Positions 36,748 to 47,012 of a stretch of 64,000 nt of DNA are shown here, piece after piece. Positions within the stretch are counted from its first letter, which is position 1, and every line of letters starts with the position of its first letter. Both the position numbers and the translations under genes were made by a program. Origin of the DNA: Lenzites betulinus (lineage: Eukaryota > Basidiomycota > Agaricomycetes > Polyporales > Polyporaceae); assembly GCA_022264855.1 (NCBI GenBank), contig JABYQU010000009.1, positions 496,001-560,000 of the forward strand, in the 5' to 3' direction. Below the pieces are notes generated by a model. That model saw nothing but the letters and a program-made list of their open reading frames with translations, was not told where the DNA came from and ran no database searches.

Positions 36748-38457
36748 TCGCGCTCCTGCGCACCTACTGCCTTGTCTCCACTCTTGCTGCCTGGACTCGC
36801 TCGCTGCTGACCTCGCCCTCATTGTTCCCTCTCACCGACCCATCTGCCCTTGTGCCGACTCGCTCGCGAGCGCGCTGCCTTGCGCGCGCTCTCCACGCCC
36901 ACTCATGCGCGCGGCCGCCGCCTGATACAACTCACATTCTCGTTCTCTTCCCCTCACTCTCAGTCTTAGTAGCGTCTTCTCATAGATGTGATGTATCCAA
37001 TTAACGGCTGTAAATGCATATATTTAATTGGTGCTGTATTGTACGCTGTGCTACCCAGCGCCTTGCATCACACTCAGGCATCCTCCACGGCGACCTGTAG
37101 CGGCTTATGGGATGCCGCGCCAGGGTTTATAGCGCTCTATATAGTCTTGCGTGCCGATTTCCAACGCCACACAAAGCACTCCATACCCTGGCGCGCTGTT
37201 TCGCAGCGCGCTGTAAACCTCAGCGCGGGATTCTACGGCGCTCGATATACTCTCGCTCTGAACGACACATCACGACGCAAAGCGCCACCCGCGTTCTGCG
37301 GCGTCCATGGGCTAGCCGTGTCATTCGGCGGCGTTCCACTAACTACCCAGCGCTTGATGCACGACGTATACCGCTATAGCGTCTTGTAGGCTGGATGCCT
37401 GGTTTGGTGATGTAACTCAAGGTGAGGCTATTTCCCGAGTGTCGACGTGCGCCACGAGTCACTCGCGTGGGATTCTCGTGAAACTCGCGTGGCGCAGGGT
37501 CACGTTGCTCAACGCGAACGCGGTATCGCTCTCGCGTCGTTTGCCGCACATTCATCTGGACGCGTTTCTGCTCTGTACTTGCTACTGTTCGGCTTCAATA
37601 ACACTCTGAATTTCCCTGTCGTTCGCCAAAATCCATTTTTGAAGAGGACTTAACTCTACGGGCCCAGACGCCAAAGGATGTCCTTGAAGGGTGCCGCAGC
37701 TGAGTTGCGCACGCGACACAAAGCACACGCGCCCCTCGCCCCTCTGACGTCCTTTTGCCACAGCTTGTCGCAAACGGTGAGTGCAGTATTCGATTAATAG
37801 CTCGGGAGATGTCCTAGCGTGGTTAATGCAATTCCCTGCCATGTACCTGGATGTGGGAGGGCTCCTCAGCAACTCTTGTAGCTGTTGCTCGTTTGTTGGC
37901 GTTCACGTTGAGAGCCCGGAGGAAAAACACGGATACTTCAGTGCCCATCTTGACCACGCCAGCCGCCAGCGAGTCTTCTGTCGCCGAGTCCTACCCAACG
38001 TTGGACAGATACCACTCCTACGGCATCCGGCCCCATCTGTTGCCTTCAACACTGCACTGCGAGTCATAAAACAACTCCTAGCGGTGACGACACCTGTATT
38101 CTAGAATATGAATAGATTTTATGATTTTTCAGGAATTCTTCTCTCAGTTCAATGCAATGTGCGAAGCTCTGGAGGTGAACGTTAACCGCCAGTACATGCG
38201 GCCGACCAACTTGCATCAATATCAAATCTGATGAGTGTCACCTTTGCATTTGGTACATGAGGTGCTCAGCAAGGCCGGACTCGTGTATAACGTGCATCCC
38301 CGTATTTTTTCCACTACGTGCTATGTTCTGGATCATCCCCGAGTCCAAGTTTACTGCTCCTGCTAATTCCTGTGGGCGCCTAAATGCCATATTGGGGCGA
38401 AAAGCGCCCGCCATTGCCGTTTTCTGCGCATCGCTCCGCACGTGCGCGACCTCGAGT
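36748..38457. other. Right noncoding arm of the transposon
   Basis: About 1.7 kb with no recognisable coding region. It holds GC-rich words such as GCGCTGTTTCGCAGCGCGC near 37194 that can form hairpins. Confidence 0.5.
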
Positions 38458-38561
38458 TGCATCAAGGTGCACCTTGAGTCACCTTGATGGGGTCAAGGTG
38501 GGTCAAGGTCATCAACTCCGACACCTTAAGGCCACCTTTACCTTACCTTGCGGCAGCACTA
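38458..38561 (-). repeat. Right terminal inverted repeat and subterminal ACCTT array
   Basis: Read inward on the minus strand it starts TAGTGCTGCCGCAAGGTAA, as on the left. About nine AAGGT/ACCTT words follow, including AAGGTGCACCTT. The two ends then differ by a 5-bp AAGGT slippage. Confidence 0.85.
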
Positions 38562-38569
38562 CTGACGGC
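38562..38569 (+). repeat. Target-site duplication, right copy
   Basis: CTGACGGC, identical to 28567-28574. Confidence 0.85.
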
Positions 38570-38720
38570 TGTCCCTCGTGGCAGGGTAAATATTCAAAGA
38601 CTGTCTGTCAAATTGATTTCCTCGCGGTCCACCCTCATACTGCATACATGGTGACGTCGGACGTCACGGGGACTTGGCGACCCCCTGAAACAGCTTGAAA
38701 GCCTACCGGGTGGCAGTACT

Positions 38721-38727
38721 TATATAA
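38721..38727 (+). promoter_or_regulatory. TATA box of the invertase gene
   Basis: TATATAA, 58 bp before the invertase ATG and 152 bp inside the flank from the transposon target duplication. The core promoter therefore seems spared. Confidence 0.6.
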
Positions 38728-38784
38728 GTTCGATGAATTTGTGGTATCCCTTCGCTGCCCCACCACCACTGGCATACGCTCGAC

Positions 38785-40520
38785 ATGAAGTTCAGATTGG
38801 CATTTGGGCTGACAACAGCGCTCCTCGGCGTCGGTACCAGTGCACAAAGCTCCTCTACCGATGCTGTTCCAACCGGGACGCCGATACCTGGGGATTACAA
38901 TGGCGCATATAGACCACAGGTCCACTTTTCGCCTCCTCAGGTAGGCTTGGATACTAGATTGCATTCACTCTGGCTCACCTCAAACTCTACAGCACTTCAT
39001 GAACGATCCCAACGGGATGTTCCTAGACGGAAACGGGACGTATCACTTGTACTACCAATGCATGTTTGTTTCTCGGTCCGTGACTATAAATATGCTGACA
39101 CACTATATCAGACAACCCTACAGGAATCGTTGCCGGAAACCAACATTGGGGCCACGCTACGAGCCGGGATCTTTACCACTGGGTCAATCAGCCTATTGCT
39201 ATCTTCCCACCTACCAACGATACCCAGGTCTTCAGTGGCTCCGCCGTTGTCGATGTCAACAACACCTCAGGGTTCTTCCCCGACCAGGACAACGGCGTAG
39301 TCGCTGTCTATACCCTCAACACGCCCGTAGCGCAGGTCCAGGAGATCGCATACTCTCACGACGGAGGCTACACCTTCTCCCGCTACGCTGAAAACCCTGT
39401 CATAAACAGCACGTCCACGCAGTTCCGCGACCCGAAGGTGATCTGGTACCAGGATCATTGGGTGATGGTGATCGCGTACTCCCAGGAGTTTGCTATCGGT
39501 ATCTACACGTCCCCTGATCTCAAAGCCTGGTCGCACGCATCCAACTTCACCCATCATGGTCTCCTTGGCCTCCAGTATGAATGCCCAAACCTCGTGATGA
39601 TGCCCGTTCAGGGCAGCGACGAGGGTGCGTATGTTCTCTCTATCAGCATAAACCCCGGTGCGCCCCTAGGTGGGTCGATCACCGAGTACTTCCCCGGCAC
39701 GTTCAACGGCACGCACTTCGCCGCTGTCGATGGTGCCGCGCGCATCTCCGACTTCGCAAAGGACAACTACGCCGGCCAGTACTTCTACGGGATTCCCGAG
39801 GGCCAGGACGCGATTTCCATTGCATGGGCCTCCAACTGGCAATATACGCAGGTCGCGCCGACCGCGCAGGAGGGCTGGCGGAGCGCCATGTCGCTCCCGC
39901 GACGCAACATCCTCGCGAACGTCACGCGCATCGGCTGGGACCTCATTTCGCTCCCGTACGACCTCACGCCCGTGCTCGGCGATCAGCTTGCAGCGCGTAC
40001 GGACCTCGCGAACAGCACCCTCACTGTCGACTACAGCGGCGTCGTGAGCGGCGCGCTCTACTTCGAGGCGAACATCACCGGCGCGTCTGGTGCAAGCAGC
40101 GCGGCAACGCTCAACTTCACCGCGATCAGCCCCGTCTCGGGCGAGTCTCTCCGGGGCGGGTACTATCTAGGGGGCGACAACCCGTTCTTCCTCGACCGTG
40201 GTCGCCTGCGCGGGTTCGACGACCCGTTCTTCACCGACAATTTTTCGACGACGTCTCTCCTCCACGCCGACGGCACCTGGACGCTCTCCGGCGTGATCGA
40301 CAGGTCCATCGTCGAGGTCTTCCTTGATGGCGGCGCGGCGAGCGCCACGGCGACGTTCTTTGCCACCGAGCCCCTCACGCTCTTCACGCTGTCCTCCGCG
40401 TTGCTACCGGCGAACGCTTCAGTCAGTGTTGCGGTGTACGCGCTTGAGAGCGCCTGGAAGGGGTACGAGGACGGGGACGGCATCGTGCTTGGTAACGTCA
40501 CGACAACGACTTTGAAATGA
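38785..40520 (+). CDS. GH32 invertase / fructan hydrolase, secreted
   Basis: Predicted extracellular enzyme of 543 aa that hydrolyses terminal beta-fructosides such as sucrose. Exons 38785-38940, 38993-39059 and 39112-40520 sum to whole codons. The signal peptide is [20 protein letters not shown]. Motifs in order: HFMNDPNG (nucleophile Asp), [25 protein letters not shown] (stabilising Asp) and YECPNLV (acid/base Glu). Later motifs are [10 protein letters not shown] and a C-terminal beta-sandwich with [12 protein letters not shown]. Several N-glycosylation sites are visible. The second intron (39060-39111) begins with GC rather than GT. The gene looks complete. Its distal promoter has been displaced by the 10-kb transposon. 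Confidence 0.95.
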
Positions 40521-41226
40521 GACGAGCTATGAAACGGACATTGGTGAACACGCACTTCTCGTACTTGCTACTGCCAGCAAAGACAATATTAATGCGTCCT
40601 TATCGTTTAGTATACAAATGCCACTTTTGCATGGATCATTTACGTGACGAATCTCACAATCTGGATGTTGCATGATCCTCCAGTCCCTTATCGGGAAGTA
40701 CTCACGACTCTCTAACTTTTGCTGTCCGTAGAGTGCTCCCTCCTGTGTGTCACCGGTAGACCACGAGTTTGTTGGTGTACGGGTTGTACGTCTTCGCACA
40801 ATGGAAGTGGGGAGACCAGCCACCGGTTACGTCGGCGTTCAACGTTTAGCGCTTAGCCCCTCGGACGATCAAAGCAGTGCATACTACATATCGTTGAACC
40901 AGCACTGGGATATGAAAGTCTCTATCGGACAATAATCAGGACCGTTTGCATCGGCCGATGCTCATGTCCGATAGCGACCTTCATACTGGGATGTAGTGGG
41001 ATGTACGCACCGCTTTCCTTCGGTGACATTCAGGGTTAGTGCCCCGAGAGCACCGACCCCGCATACTGCCACTGTCAGACTGGGCGCAGGACTTTCCGTC
41101 TGCAGTCGCGGGGAACCCGGGGATGATCGAGGAGCGGCACACTGCGCATTACAAGCCACAGCGTAATTCGGAAGAGGTCGCCGAGACGGTACGCCGACCC
41201 TGCAAGTACTGCCTGCCTGCCAAACG
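40521..41226. other. Intergenic, no gene seen
   Basis: A minus-strand frame of 98 codons (40527-40823) shows no recognisable features. The stretch holds the invertase 3' region. Confidence 0.45.
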
Positions 41227-41233
41227 TATAAAA
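41227..41233 (+). promoter_or_regulatory. TATA box
   Basis: TATAAAA about 100 bp before the ATG of the small secreted protein at 41331, supporting that this short frame is expressed. Confidence 0.55.
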
Positions 41234-41330
41234 GCGTAAGTAGGTGATACGTTTGGGTACACCAGCAAGCTCCTTGAAACTTACTCGCCAGGCACCACCT
41301 CTCATCTCCTCTTACACGCGACTCCCACCG

Positions 41331-41606
41331 ATGCCTTCCTTCCGCGCCGTGTTCGCTCTCGCCATCCTCGCGCAAGCCATCATCGTAGGGGCTTTCCCTG
41401 CCAGGAACGCGCTGCGGGTTTCCACCACCGTCCGCCCCGACTCCGAGCCAACTGTGCGCGCCACAAGTCTCCCAAGCTCAGCCTTCACTTTGAAGGAAGA
41501 CCTCGGCGGGTACCCTTCTGGGGAGGGTCCGAGGGTTCTTGTGGCTACAGCGGCTCCCCAAGTCCCCACCGGCGGTATGGTCCAGATCCTTTCGTCGTCT
41601 GCCTGA
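41331..41606 (+). CDS. Small predicted secreted protein, 91 aa
   Basis: An unrecognised short gene. The N-terminus MPSFRAVFALAILAQAIIVG is a clear signal peptide with likely cleavage after AFA/FPA. The rest (TLKEDLGGYPSGEGPRVLVA and on to VQILSSSA) is Ser/Pro/Gly-rich with no cysteines, unlike typical Cys-rich effectors. It has no CaaX end, so it is not a mating pheromone precursor. A well-placed TATA box and a pyrimidine-rich leader support it. Chance remains possible because it is short and has no introns. Confidence 0.5.
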   Translation: MPSFRAVFALAILAQAIIVGAFPARNALRVSTTVRPDSEPTVRATSLPSSAFTLKEDLGGYPSGEGPRVLVATAAPQVPTGGMVQILSSSA

Positions 41607-42231
41607 TATTAATATTCTTGGCAGGCCTTAACCATCTCCGTTAGCACTTGACGGACCCGTTCATACCGTGCCGGAGACTTGACGCATCAGTATCTATAAT
41701 TTGCGTCAGCCTAAGCAGTTGTTGTGGTGGATTTGAATTGGAGCGAGTAGTAATCATTAATCATGATCACCATTGGGTTGTTGACTAAATGAGAACCAAC
41801 TGCGCGTACCTTATTGTTTTTGAACACAACACACAAATCGTCCAGCACTCTCCAGTACTACGGTGCAATCTGAAAAAAAAATCGAACGAAATGTCCTTGG
41901 ATTGGCTGACGCGGACATACGTGCACGTTTGCGAGGCCTTCGGCGACAATCTTCCGTTACCGATTATTTCGTTGAGAACCCTCTCATGCATGGTAGTGAC
42001 GGCCTTGTTTTGGAGAGCGGGGTATTTGTATACACGGGAATATCGCCATTGAGGCGACGAGACTAGGGTATGTCCGTGGTACTCTATTAACAAGAAGCGA
42101 GCATCGACCGCAGGACAAAAGGCGAGAAGAACGCAACGTATCAACCGCACACACGCCATGCCTTCCTCCTGGCCGGGCCACTCCCTCTACTGCTCTACCC
42201 CTTCTCCCTTCACCACACACATTTGCGACGT
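41607..42231. other. Intergenic, no gene seen
   Basis: About 0.6 kb between convergent 3' ends. AT-rich around 41740-41890. Confidence 0.5.
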
Positions 42232-43551
42232 TTACTTGCCACCGGTAGTGCCCATGCCCATCGCAGTCTTGAATGAATCGTAGATCCACCACTGGAAGCC
42301 AGTGAGGGTACCGATCATGAGCACACGAGTGCCGAGACCCTTAGTGGCGAGCGCAACAAGGCCGGTCTCCGACGCGATCTGGCCGAGGCCCTTGCCCTTG
42401 TTCGCGGGCTTGCCCATGAGCGAGACGAGCGAGTCAGCAGGGTGGGAGACGAGTGCGCAGACAACACCGGCGAGGTAACCGGATGCGAAGGTGACGCCGA
42501 GCTGTGTGCCCTTGCCGTAAGTGTCTTTGGGCGCGGTGAACACGTGGCTGTAGAAGAGTTCGACGATATACTCGAAGAAGAAGAACTTGGCCATGGTGTA
42601 GGGGATCTGTCGGGGCATATCAGCATAGGCCGCGAGGAAACATATGGCTGCCATGCGAACGTACCTGGCGTGACCAGAGGGGGACCAGAGAGCCGAAGGG
42701 GTAGCGAGTGTCCGCCTTGAGCTTGCTCATCTCGCTGAGAGCCTTGAACATGGGGACCGGGAAGGAACCAGGGGGGCTGGTTTGGATCTTGACCTTGGTC
42801 ATCTCCAGGGGACAGAGCGCAACATCGGCGAAGAACTCCGCAGACGCGGAACCAGCGAGCCAGATGGCACCCTTGTACTTCGCGGAGGCCTCCTCACCGG
42901 CGAGGTTCATGTATGTGTCCTTGAAGAACTCGTAGAGACCGTACTTGAACATGCCCTGGAGGGAGTAACCGACGAAGGTGGGGCCGAAGCCCTTCCAGAG
43001 ACCTTTGCTGCCCTCCTCGGCAACAATGGTGCGGAGGCCGGGCATGAGACCCTTGTACTTGGCCGGGTCGACCTATTGATACGAGCATCGTTAGGATGTG
43101 CGATAGTACTCTTTCGGATGCGGAGAATATCCGGCACGCGCTAAGCCCTGATAGAACGTGCGTAGAACGTGCGTGCGTTATGCATGACCTGCCAGCGCAC
43201 AAACTATCTCGTTCAACAGGCGCTGCATGTGTTGTAAAGCCGCCCTTTGGAGGCTGCACGAGATGGGACACGAAACGCGGCCATGGAAGCGGGGCACTGG
43301 TGCGCTGTGAGATACGGACAGATAACGCACCTGCATGTTACATTTTGTCACATCCAGAGGGGTGATACCGGCGTGAGTGAAGCCACACGCAAGGGCACCG
43401 CCGAGCATGCACTTGGCGTAGTAGGAGGTGTCATGGGGAACGGGGCCGAGGTAGCTATTAGAGATGATTGGTGAGTGCTGGCGAACGCGACACGACACGT
43501 CGAGCTCGCTCACCGGGCGTCCCACTTTCCTGCCGGAGCGAGGTGAGCCAT
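42232..43551 (-). CDS. MIR1: Mitochondrial phosphate carrier
   Basis: Inner-membrane carrier that imports phosphate with protons for ATP synthesis. Four exons (43551-43514, 43454-43331, 43072-42665, 42606-42232) give 314 aa, the usual length. The three solute-carrier repeats begin with PLDVTKCNMQVDPAKYKG (PxD and KCxxQ as in PiC/Mir1), CPLEMTKVKIQTSPPG and HPADSLVSLM. Further typical blocks are LWKGFGPTFVGYSLQGMFKYG, PLWSRQIPYTMAKFFFFE and GLGTRVLMIGTLTGFQWWIYD. The start MAHLAPAG lacks an obvious cleaved presequence, as in many carriers. The second intron (43073-43330, 258 nt) is far longer than the other introns. It diverges from RIB3. Confidence 0.96.
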
Positions 43552-44108
43552 GGGGATTATCTAGGTCGTGAAGGGTAGAATAGGAGGTCTAGAGGCGCGA
43601 CTGGATGGCCTGTCCGAGTCGGAGGTCGCGAGTGGTGGGAGGAGGAAGGTGATGACGGTGGTCCACGAGTTTCCCGTATAAATTTTGGACGCGGCTTGCA
43701 TCGGCAGCGCCGCTCCGGCCTGCACCGACCTCTCCGTTCCCATCGGCCATAGCAGATCTCGCGGGTACTTGGCCAGAAGTTGCCGCACTCGAGCAGCATT
43801 CGGTGAATCGGCCGTCGGAAGGAGGAGGCGAAACATATGTCTGTGCGCGGACGACACCGGACGTCGTCGTATGCACACAGGTCCAGAGACTCCGAGGTTT
43901 GACATCACGAAAGCCTGCCTCGTAATCACGCATTTACCTTACTCACCTTCCGCAAAGCGTCTCGCAGCCGGAGTTATTAAGGACTCCTGAACTGCCATGG
44001 CCGGCCCCGACGTCAACGACCATCTCCTGCTTCTCCTGCATTACCCGTAGCCATCTGCGACGTCTCATACTAGCACCGGTCAGCTGCAAACCGCCAACGG
44101 GACTCGCA
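43552..44108. promoter_or_regulatory. Divergent promoter region (MIR1 / RIB3)
   Basis: 557 bp between two start codons facing apart. Open frames here have no conserved features. It probably contains both promoters. Confidence 0.55.
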
Positions 44109-45027
44109 ATGGCGCCTGCTGCAGTGTCGTGGTCCGAAACTTCGGAGTCATCCGTCTCTCACCCGAACTCCGCGCCCAAGATGAACAACGTTTCGACGGA
44201 CTTCCCCCTCATTCCCTCTACCGCGTCTTCCTCTCGACCTAGAGAGCAGCTTGAAAGTCATGCTCGGTCTGAGTTTGCGTTTGACCCAATCGAAGATGCC
44301 CTGTCTGCTTTCGGCCGGGGAGAATTTCTGGTCGTAATGGACGATGAGGGACGGGAGAACGAAGGAGACCTCATCATTGCTGCTAGTGCGATATCCACCC
44401 AGAAGATGGCTTGGATGATCAAGCATTCAAGGTGAGCGTCGCATATGCCGTTCGTGCAGAGTACCGACAGAGGAAGTGGAATACAATCATCGATGCCTCC
44501 TATTCTTACCCCCGTTTTCGTCAAACATACTGACGCACCGCACATGCAGCGGTTACATCTGCATATCGCTTCCAGGGGATCGCCTCGAACAGCTGCAGAT
44601 ACCAATGATGGTCCCAGAAAATGAGGACCCCCACAAGACGGCATACACAGTCACGGTCGACTACAGGCACGGCACAACGACTGGTATCTCCGCACACGAC
44701 CGCGCCCTCACCGCGCGTGCGCTCGCGTCACCATCCTCTACCGCCGCCTCATTCTCGCGACCTGGGCACATGGTTCCTCTACGCGCGCGTCCCGGCGGAG
44801 TACTCACTCGTCGTGGACACACGGAGTCGGCATTGGATTTGTGCAAGATCGCGGGTCTGCCGGCTGCTGGTATCCTCTGCGAGCTCGTGGAGGACAATGA
44901 CGAAGGCAGCATGATGCGTCGGGACGCGTGCAGAAGGTTTGCTGATCGCTGGGGCATCAAGATGATAAGCGTTGAGATGCTTGCGCGGTGGAGGGAGCAA
45001 CAAGAGAAGGCGGACGCGAGTTCGTGA
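44109..45027 (+). CDS. RIB3: 3,4-dihydroxy-2-butanone 4-phosphate synthase
   Basis: Riboflavin pathway enzyme converting ribulose 5-phosphate to the four-carbon precursor of lumazine. Two exons (44109-44431, 44550-45027) give 266 aa. The active-site loop [18 protein letters not shown] carries the metal and substrate acidic residues. Downstream are [61 protein letters not shown] and [15 protein letters not shown], all family signatures. The end is [17 protein letters not shown]. The N-terminal 60 or so residues are Ser-rich and less conserved. No GTP cyclohydrolase II domain is fused, as expected for the fungal Rib3 form. Confidence 0.95.
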
Positions 45028-45390
45028 CCGCGGGGAACGGTGCTGCTCAAGTAAGAAGGTTAAAGAAAGTGGACCGAGGTCGTGTATCATTGGTAGACTA
45101 TATCTCGTTAATGGTTCATCACTCCTCACTCGGCTTGCCTGCAGATAGTCAGATCATTTCGATGTCAAAGTAACTCAACCTTGCGGTTTCTCTTGTTTCA
45201 CTGATTTACCGTACCGCTTACTTCGCAAATTCCCTCGGCGCGCCGGGACGTATGTATGCAGGTACGTGCGATTCCAGAAGACGTCTATTCCATGAATGAC
45301 CTCGATAACGTATCTAGTAGACATACTCGCCGGTAACATACCGTTCCCCTCTAACTTCTCGCCTCCGATGTCCACCTTTCTTTCGGCAGC

Positions 45391-45392
45391 TA
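45391..45392 (+). repeat. TA target duplication, left
   Basis: TA directly before the Tc1-type inverted repeat, matched by TA at 47011-47012. Confidence 0.8.
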
Positions 45393-45613
45393 CAGTGCCT
45401 TCCGAAACTGTTTCCAGAAACTACAAGTTTACACCAAAATCTGAATATCTCGACAACAACTGCACCACATGCTACGCTTTAAGTTGTGATAGGTAGGTAT
45501 ATGTCCTGGCTTTCCGTAGATATTTGTCTCATATGTTTTGGTTAAGAACTGCCAATGTTATGATATGTTTTGTACCCGCATCTTCTGGAAACGGTTCTGT
45601 AACGGGTGTTTTG
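45393..45613 (+). repeat. Left 221-bp inverted repeat
   Basis: From CAGTGCCTTCCGAAAC to GGGTGTTTTG. It matches 46790-47010 in reverse complement with only scattered single-base differences. Confidence 0.93.
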
Positions 45614-45633
45614 AAAAGGCAAGATACATGATT

Positions 45634-46653
45634 CTAGTACTTTGTATAGCCCCCCTTGGCCTTCAAAACAGCTGCAATCCTGTTAGGCATACTCTCCACC
45701 AAATTCCGACACTCTGCCTCTGAAAGCGCCTCCCACTCCCTCTGAACCCTTGTCCACAGCTCCAACATCGACGTAGGCGGGTTTTCGTAGGTGGCAAGCT
45801 TGCGTTTGAGGGCATCCCAGAGATGCTCGATGGGATTGAGGTCCGGGGACTGCGCAGGCCACTCCATGACTTGAATTCTGTTCTCCTTGAAGCATCGTTT
45901 GGCCTTTTTACTGGTGTGCTTGGGGTCGTTGTCTTGCTGGAAGATGACGTCGTCGACATTGTAGTCCCAATGGTAGAGGGAATTGCATAGTTCGTCCTCG
46001 ATGATCTCCACGTATAGGTCGGCATCCATCTTCCCATCAATCCTGCATGAGTGACCCGTCCCATCCCATCCAAAACACCCCCAGAACATCAAACTTCCTC
46101 CACCGTGCTTGAGTGTCTCATCCACCAGGCGATCACTGAGCCCCTCGCCCCGCTTCTTCCACACCCAGTTCCTCCCATCTGACCCTACTCTGTTGATCTT
46201 GGTCTCATCTGACCAGACAACCCTCTTCCAGTCCTCCACTGTCCAGTATTTATGGGCTAAAGCGAAGGCGTACCACTGTTGCCGATGCTTCTTCGTAAGC
46301 CGCGGCCGTTTCTTCTTCGTCACAGCCTGCATCCCCGCCTGCTTCAATGCCCGACGAATGGTTTGGACAGAGACACTTCCTAGGAAGGTTTCCTTGAGGG
46401 TAGCATGGACCTGAGGGGCGGTATCGGCCTGGCCTGTCTCAATCAAGCGTGTAGCGTGGCGGATGTCGATAGGAGAGAGGAGTGATGGGCGGCCACCCTT
46501 GGACTTGTGGACTCCAGGGCAGTGGGCAGAGCGAATCTTGCTGATCTGGCTTCTGCTGACACCAGTTTTAGTGTGGATGATAGAGATAGAGAGCTTCTGG
46601 TTACAGAGATGGATGATGTTGTTGATAGTGGCCTGAGAGAGTGCTGGGGGCAT
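45634..46653 (-). CDS. Tc1-like transposase (DD34E)
   Basis: Intronless, 339 aa, starting MPPALSQATINNII. The longer frame to 46686 starts at TTG and is not preferred. The N-terminus has paired helix-turn-helix DNA-binding regions (SISIIHTKTGVSRSQISKI; SVSVQTIRRALKQAGM) joined by GRPSLLSP. The catalytic triad is WSDET, QQDND and NPIEHLWD, with 34 residues between the second Asp and the Glu. All three acidic residues are present, and I see no stop or frameshift. It is related to transposases of the Tc1 branch of Tc1/mariner and cuts and pastes the element into TA sites. Confidence 0.96.
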   Translation of the reverse strand: MPPALSQATINNIIHLCNQKLSISIIHTKTGVSRSQISKIRSAHCPGVHKSKGGRPSLLSPIDIRHATRLIETGQADTAPQVHATLKETFLGSVSVQTIRRALKQAGMQAVTKKKRPRLTKKHRQQWYAFALAHKYWTVEDWKRVVWSDETKINRVGSDGRNWVWKKRGEGLSDRLVDETLKHGGGSLMFWGCFGWDGTGHSCRIDGKMDADLYVEIIEDELCNSLYHWDYNVDDVIFQQDNDPKHTSKKAKRCFKENRIQVMEWPAQSPDLNPIEHLWDALKRKLATYENPPTSMLELWTRVQREWEALSEAECRNLVESMPNRIAAVLKAKGGYTKY

Positions 46654-46789
46654 GGTGGTAGCAAAAGTAAAGGAGTATTGCAGCAATGCTGATGTGGCAT
46701 CCCATCAGTAAACATTATGTAATATATTCTCACAGTATCATGTGACATTCACACCATGCTGGGCCAAAAATGACTGAGTTGCTACCTGC

Positions 46790-47010
46790 CAAAACACCCG
46801 TTACAGAACCGTTTCCAGAAGATGTGGGTACAAAACATATCATAACATTGGCAGTTCTTAACCAAAACATATGAAACAAATATCTACGGAAAGCCAGGAC
46901 ATATACCTACCTATCACAACTTAACGCGTAGCATTTGGTGCAGTTGTTGTCGAGATATTCAGATTTTGGTGTAAACTTGTAGTTTCTGGAAACAGTTTCG
47001 GAAGGCACTG
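46790..47010 (-). repeat. Right 221-bp inverted repeat
   Basis: Reverse complement of 45393-45613. Differences include ACCAAATG versus ACCACATG and GCGTT versus GCTTT. Confidence 0.93.
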
Positions 47011-47012
47011 TA
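47011..47012 (+). repeat. TA target duplication, right
   Basis: TA directly after the inverted repeat ending GGCACTG. Confidence 0.8.

Larger units (their letters stand above)
28575..38561. mobile_element. Plavaka-type DNA transposon, 9,987 bp, apparently complete
   Basis: Both ends start with the inverted repeat TAGTGCTGCCGCAAGGTAA and are flanked by an 8-bp direct duplication. Inside are two divergent intron-containing genes, a Plavaka-family transposase (29639-34248, -) and a DUF6698 protein (34503-36513, +). Noncoding arms lie on both sides. Both genes read through without visible stops or frameshifts. Family assignment rests on the transposase; the end structure is read directly from sequence. 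Confidence 0.87.
45393..47010. mobile_element. Tc1-type transposon, 1,618 bp, apparently complete
   Basis: It is flanked by TA, with 221-bp inverted repeats beginning CAGTGCCTTCCGAAAC and a single intronless transposase gene between them. The repeats differ at only a few positions, and the transposase frame is open. This points to a recent, possibly active insertion. Confidence 0.95.

Noticed and set aside
37582..37872. 96-codon minus-strand frame in the right arm of the Plavaka element
   Set aside because: No family features, and it sits in the noncoding arm. Not enough to call a third transposon gene.
28575..38561. hAT transposon from the 8-bp duplication and TAGTG termini
   Set aside because: The encoded transposase has the Plavaka block order and no hAT dimerisation or RW motifs, so duplication length alone was not used for the class.
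39581..40327. 248-codon plus-strand open frame rich in Arg
   Set aside because: An alternate frame inside the GH32 catalytic domain. The invertase frame has all family motifs.
45296..45496. Two similar small ORFs at 45296-45496 (+) and 46907-47092 (-)
   Set aside because: They share the same peptide because each reads into one of the Tc1 inverted repeats. They are repeat artefacts, not paralogous genes.
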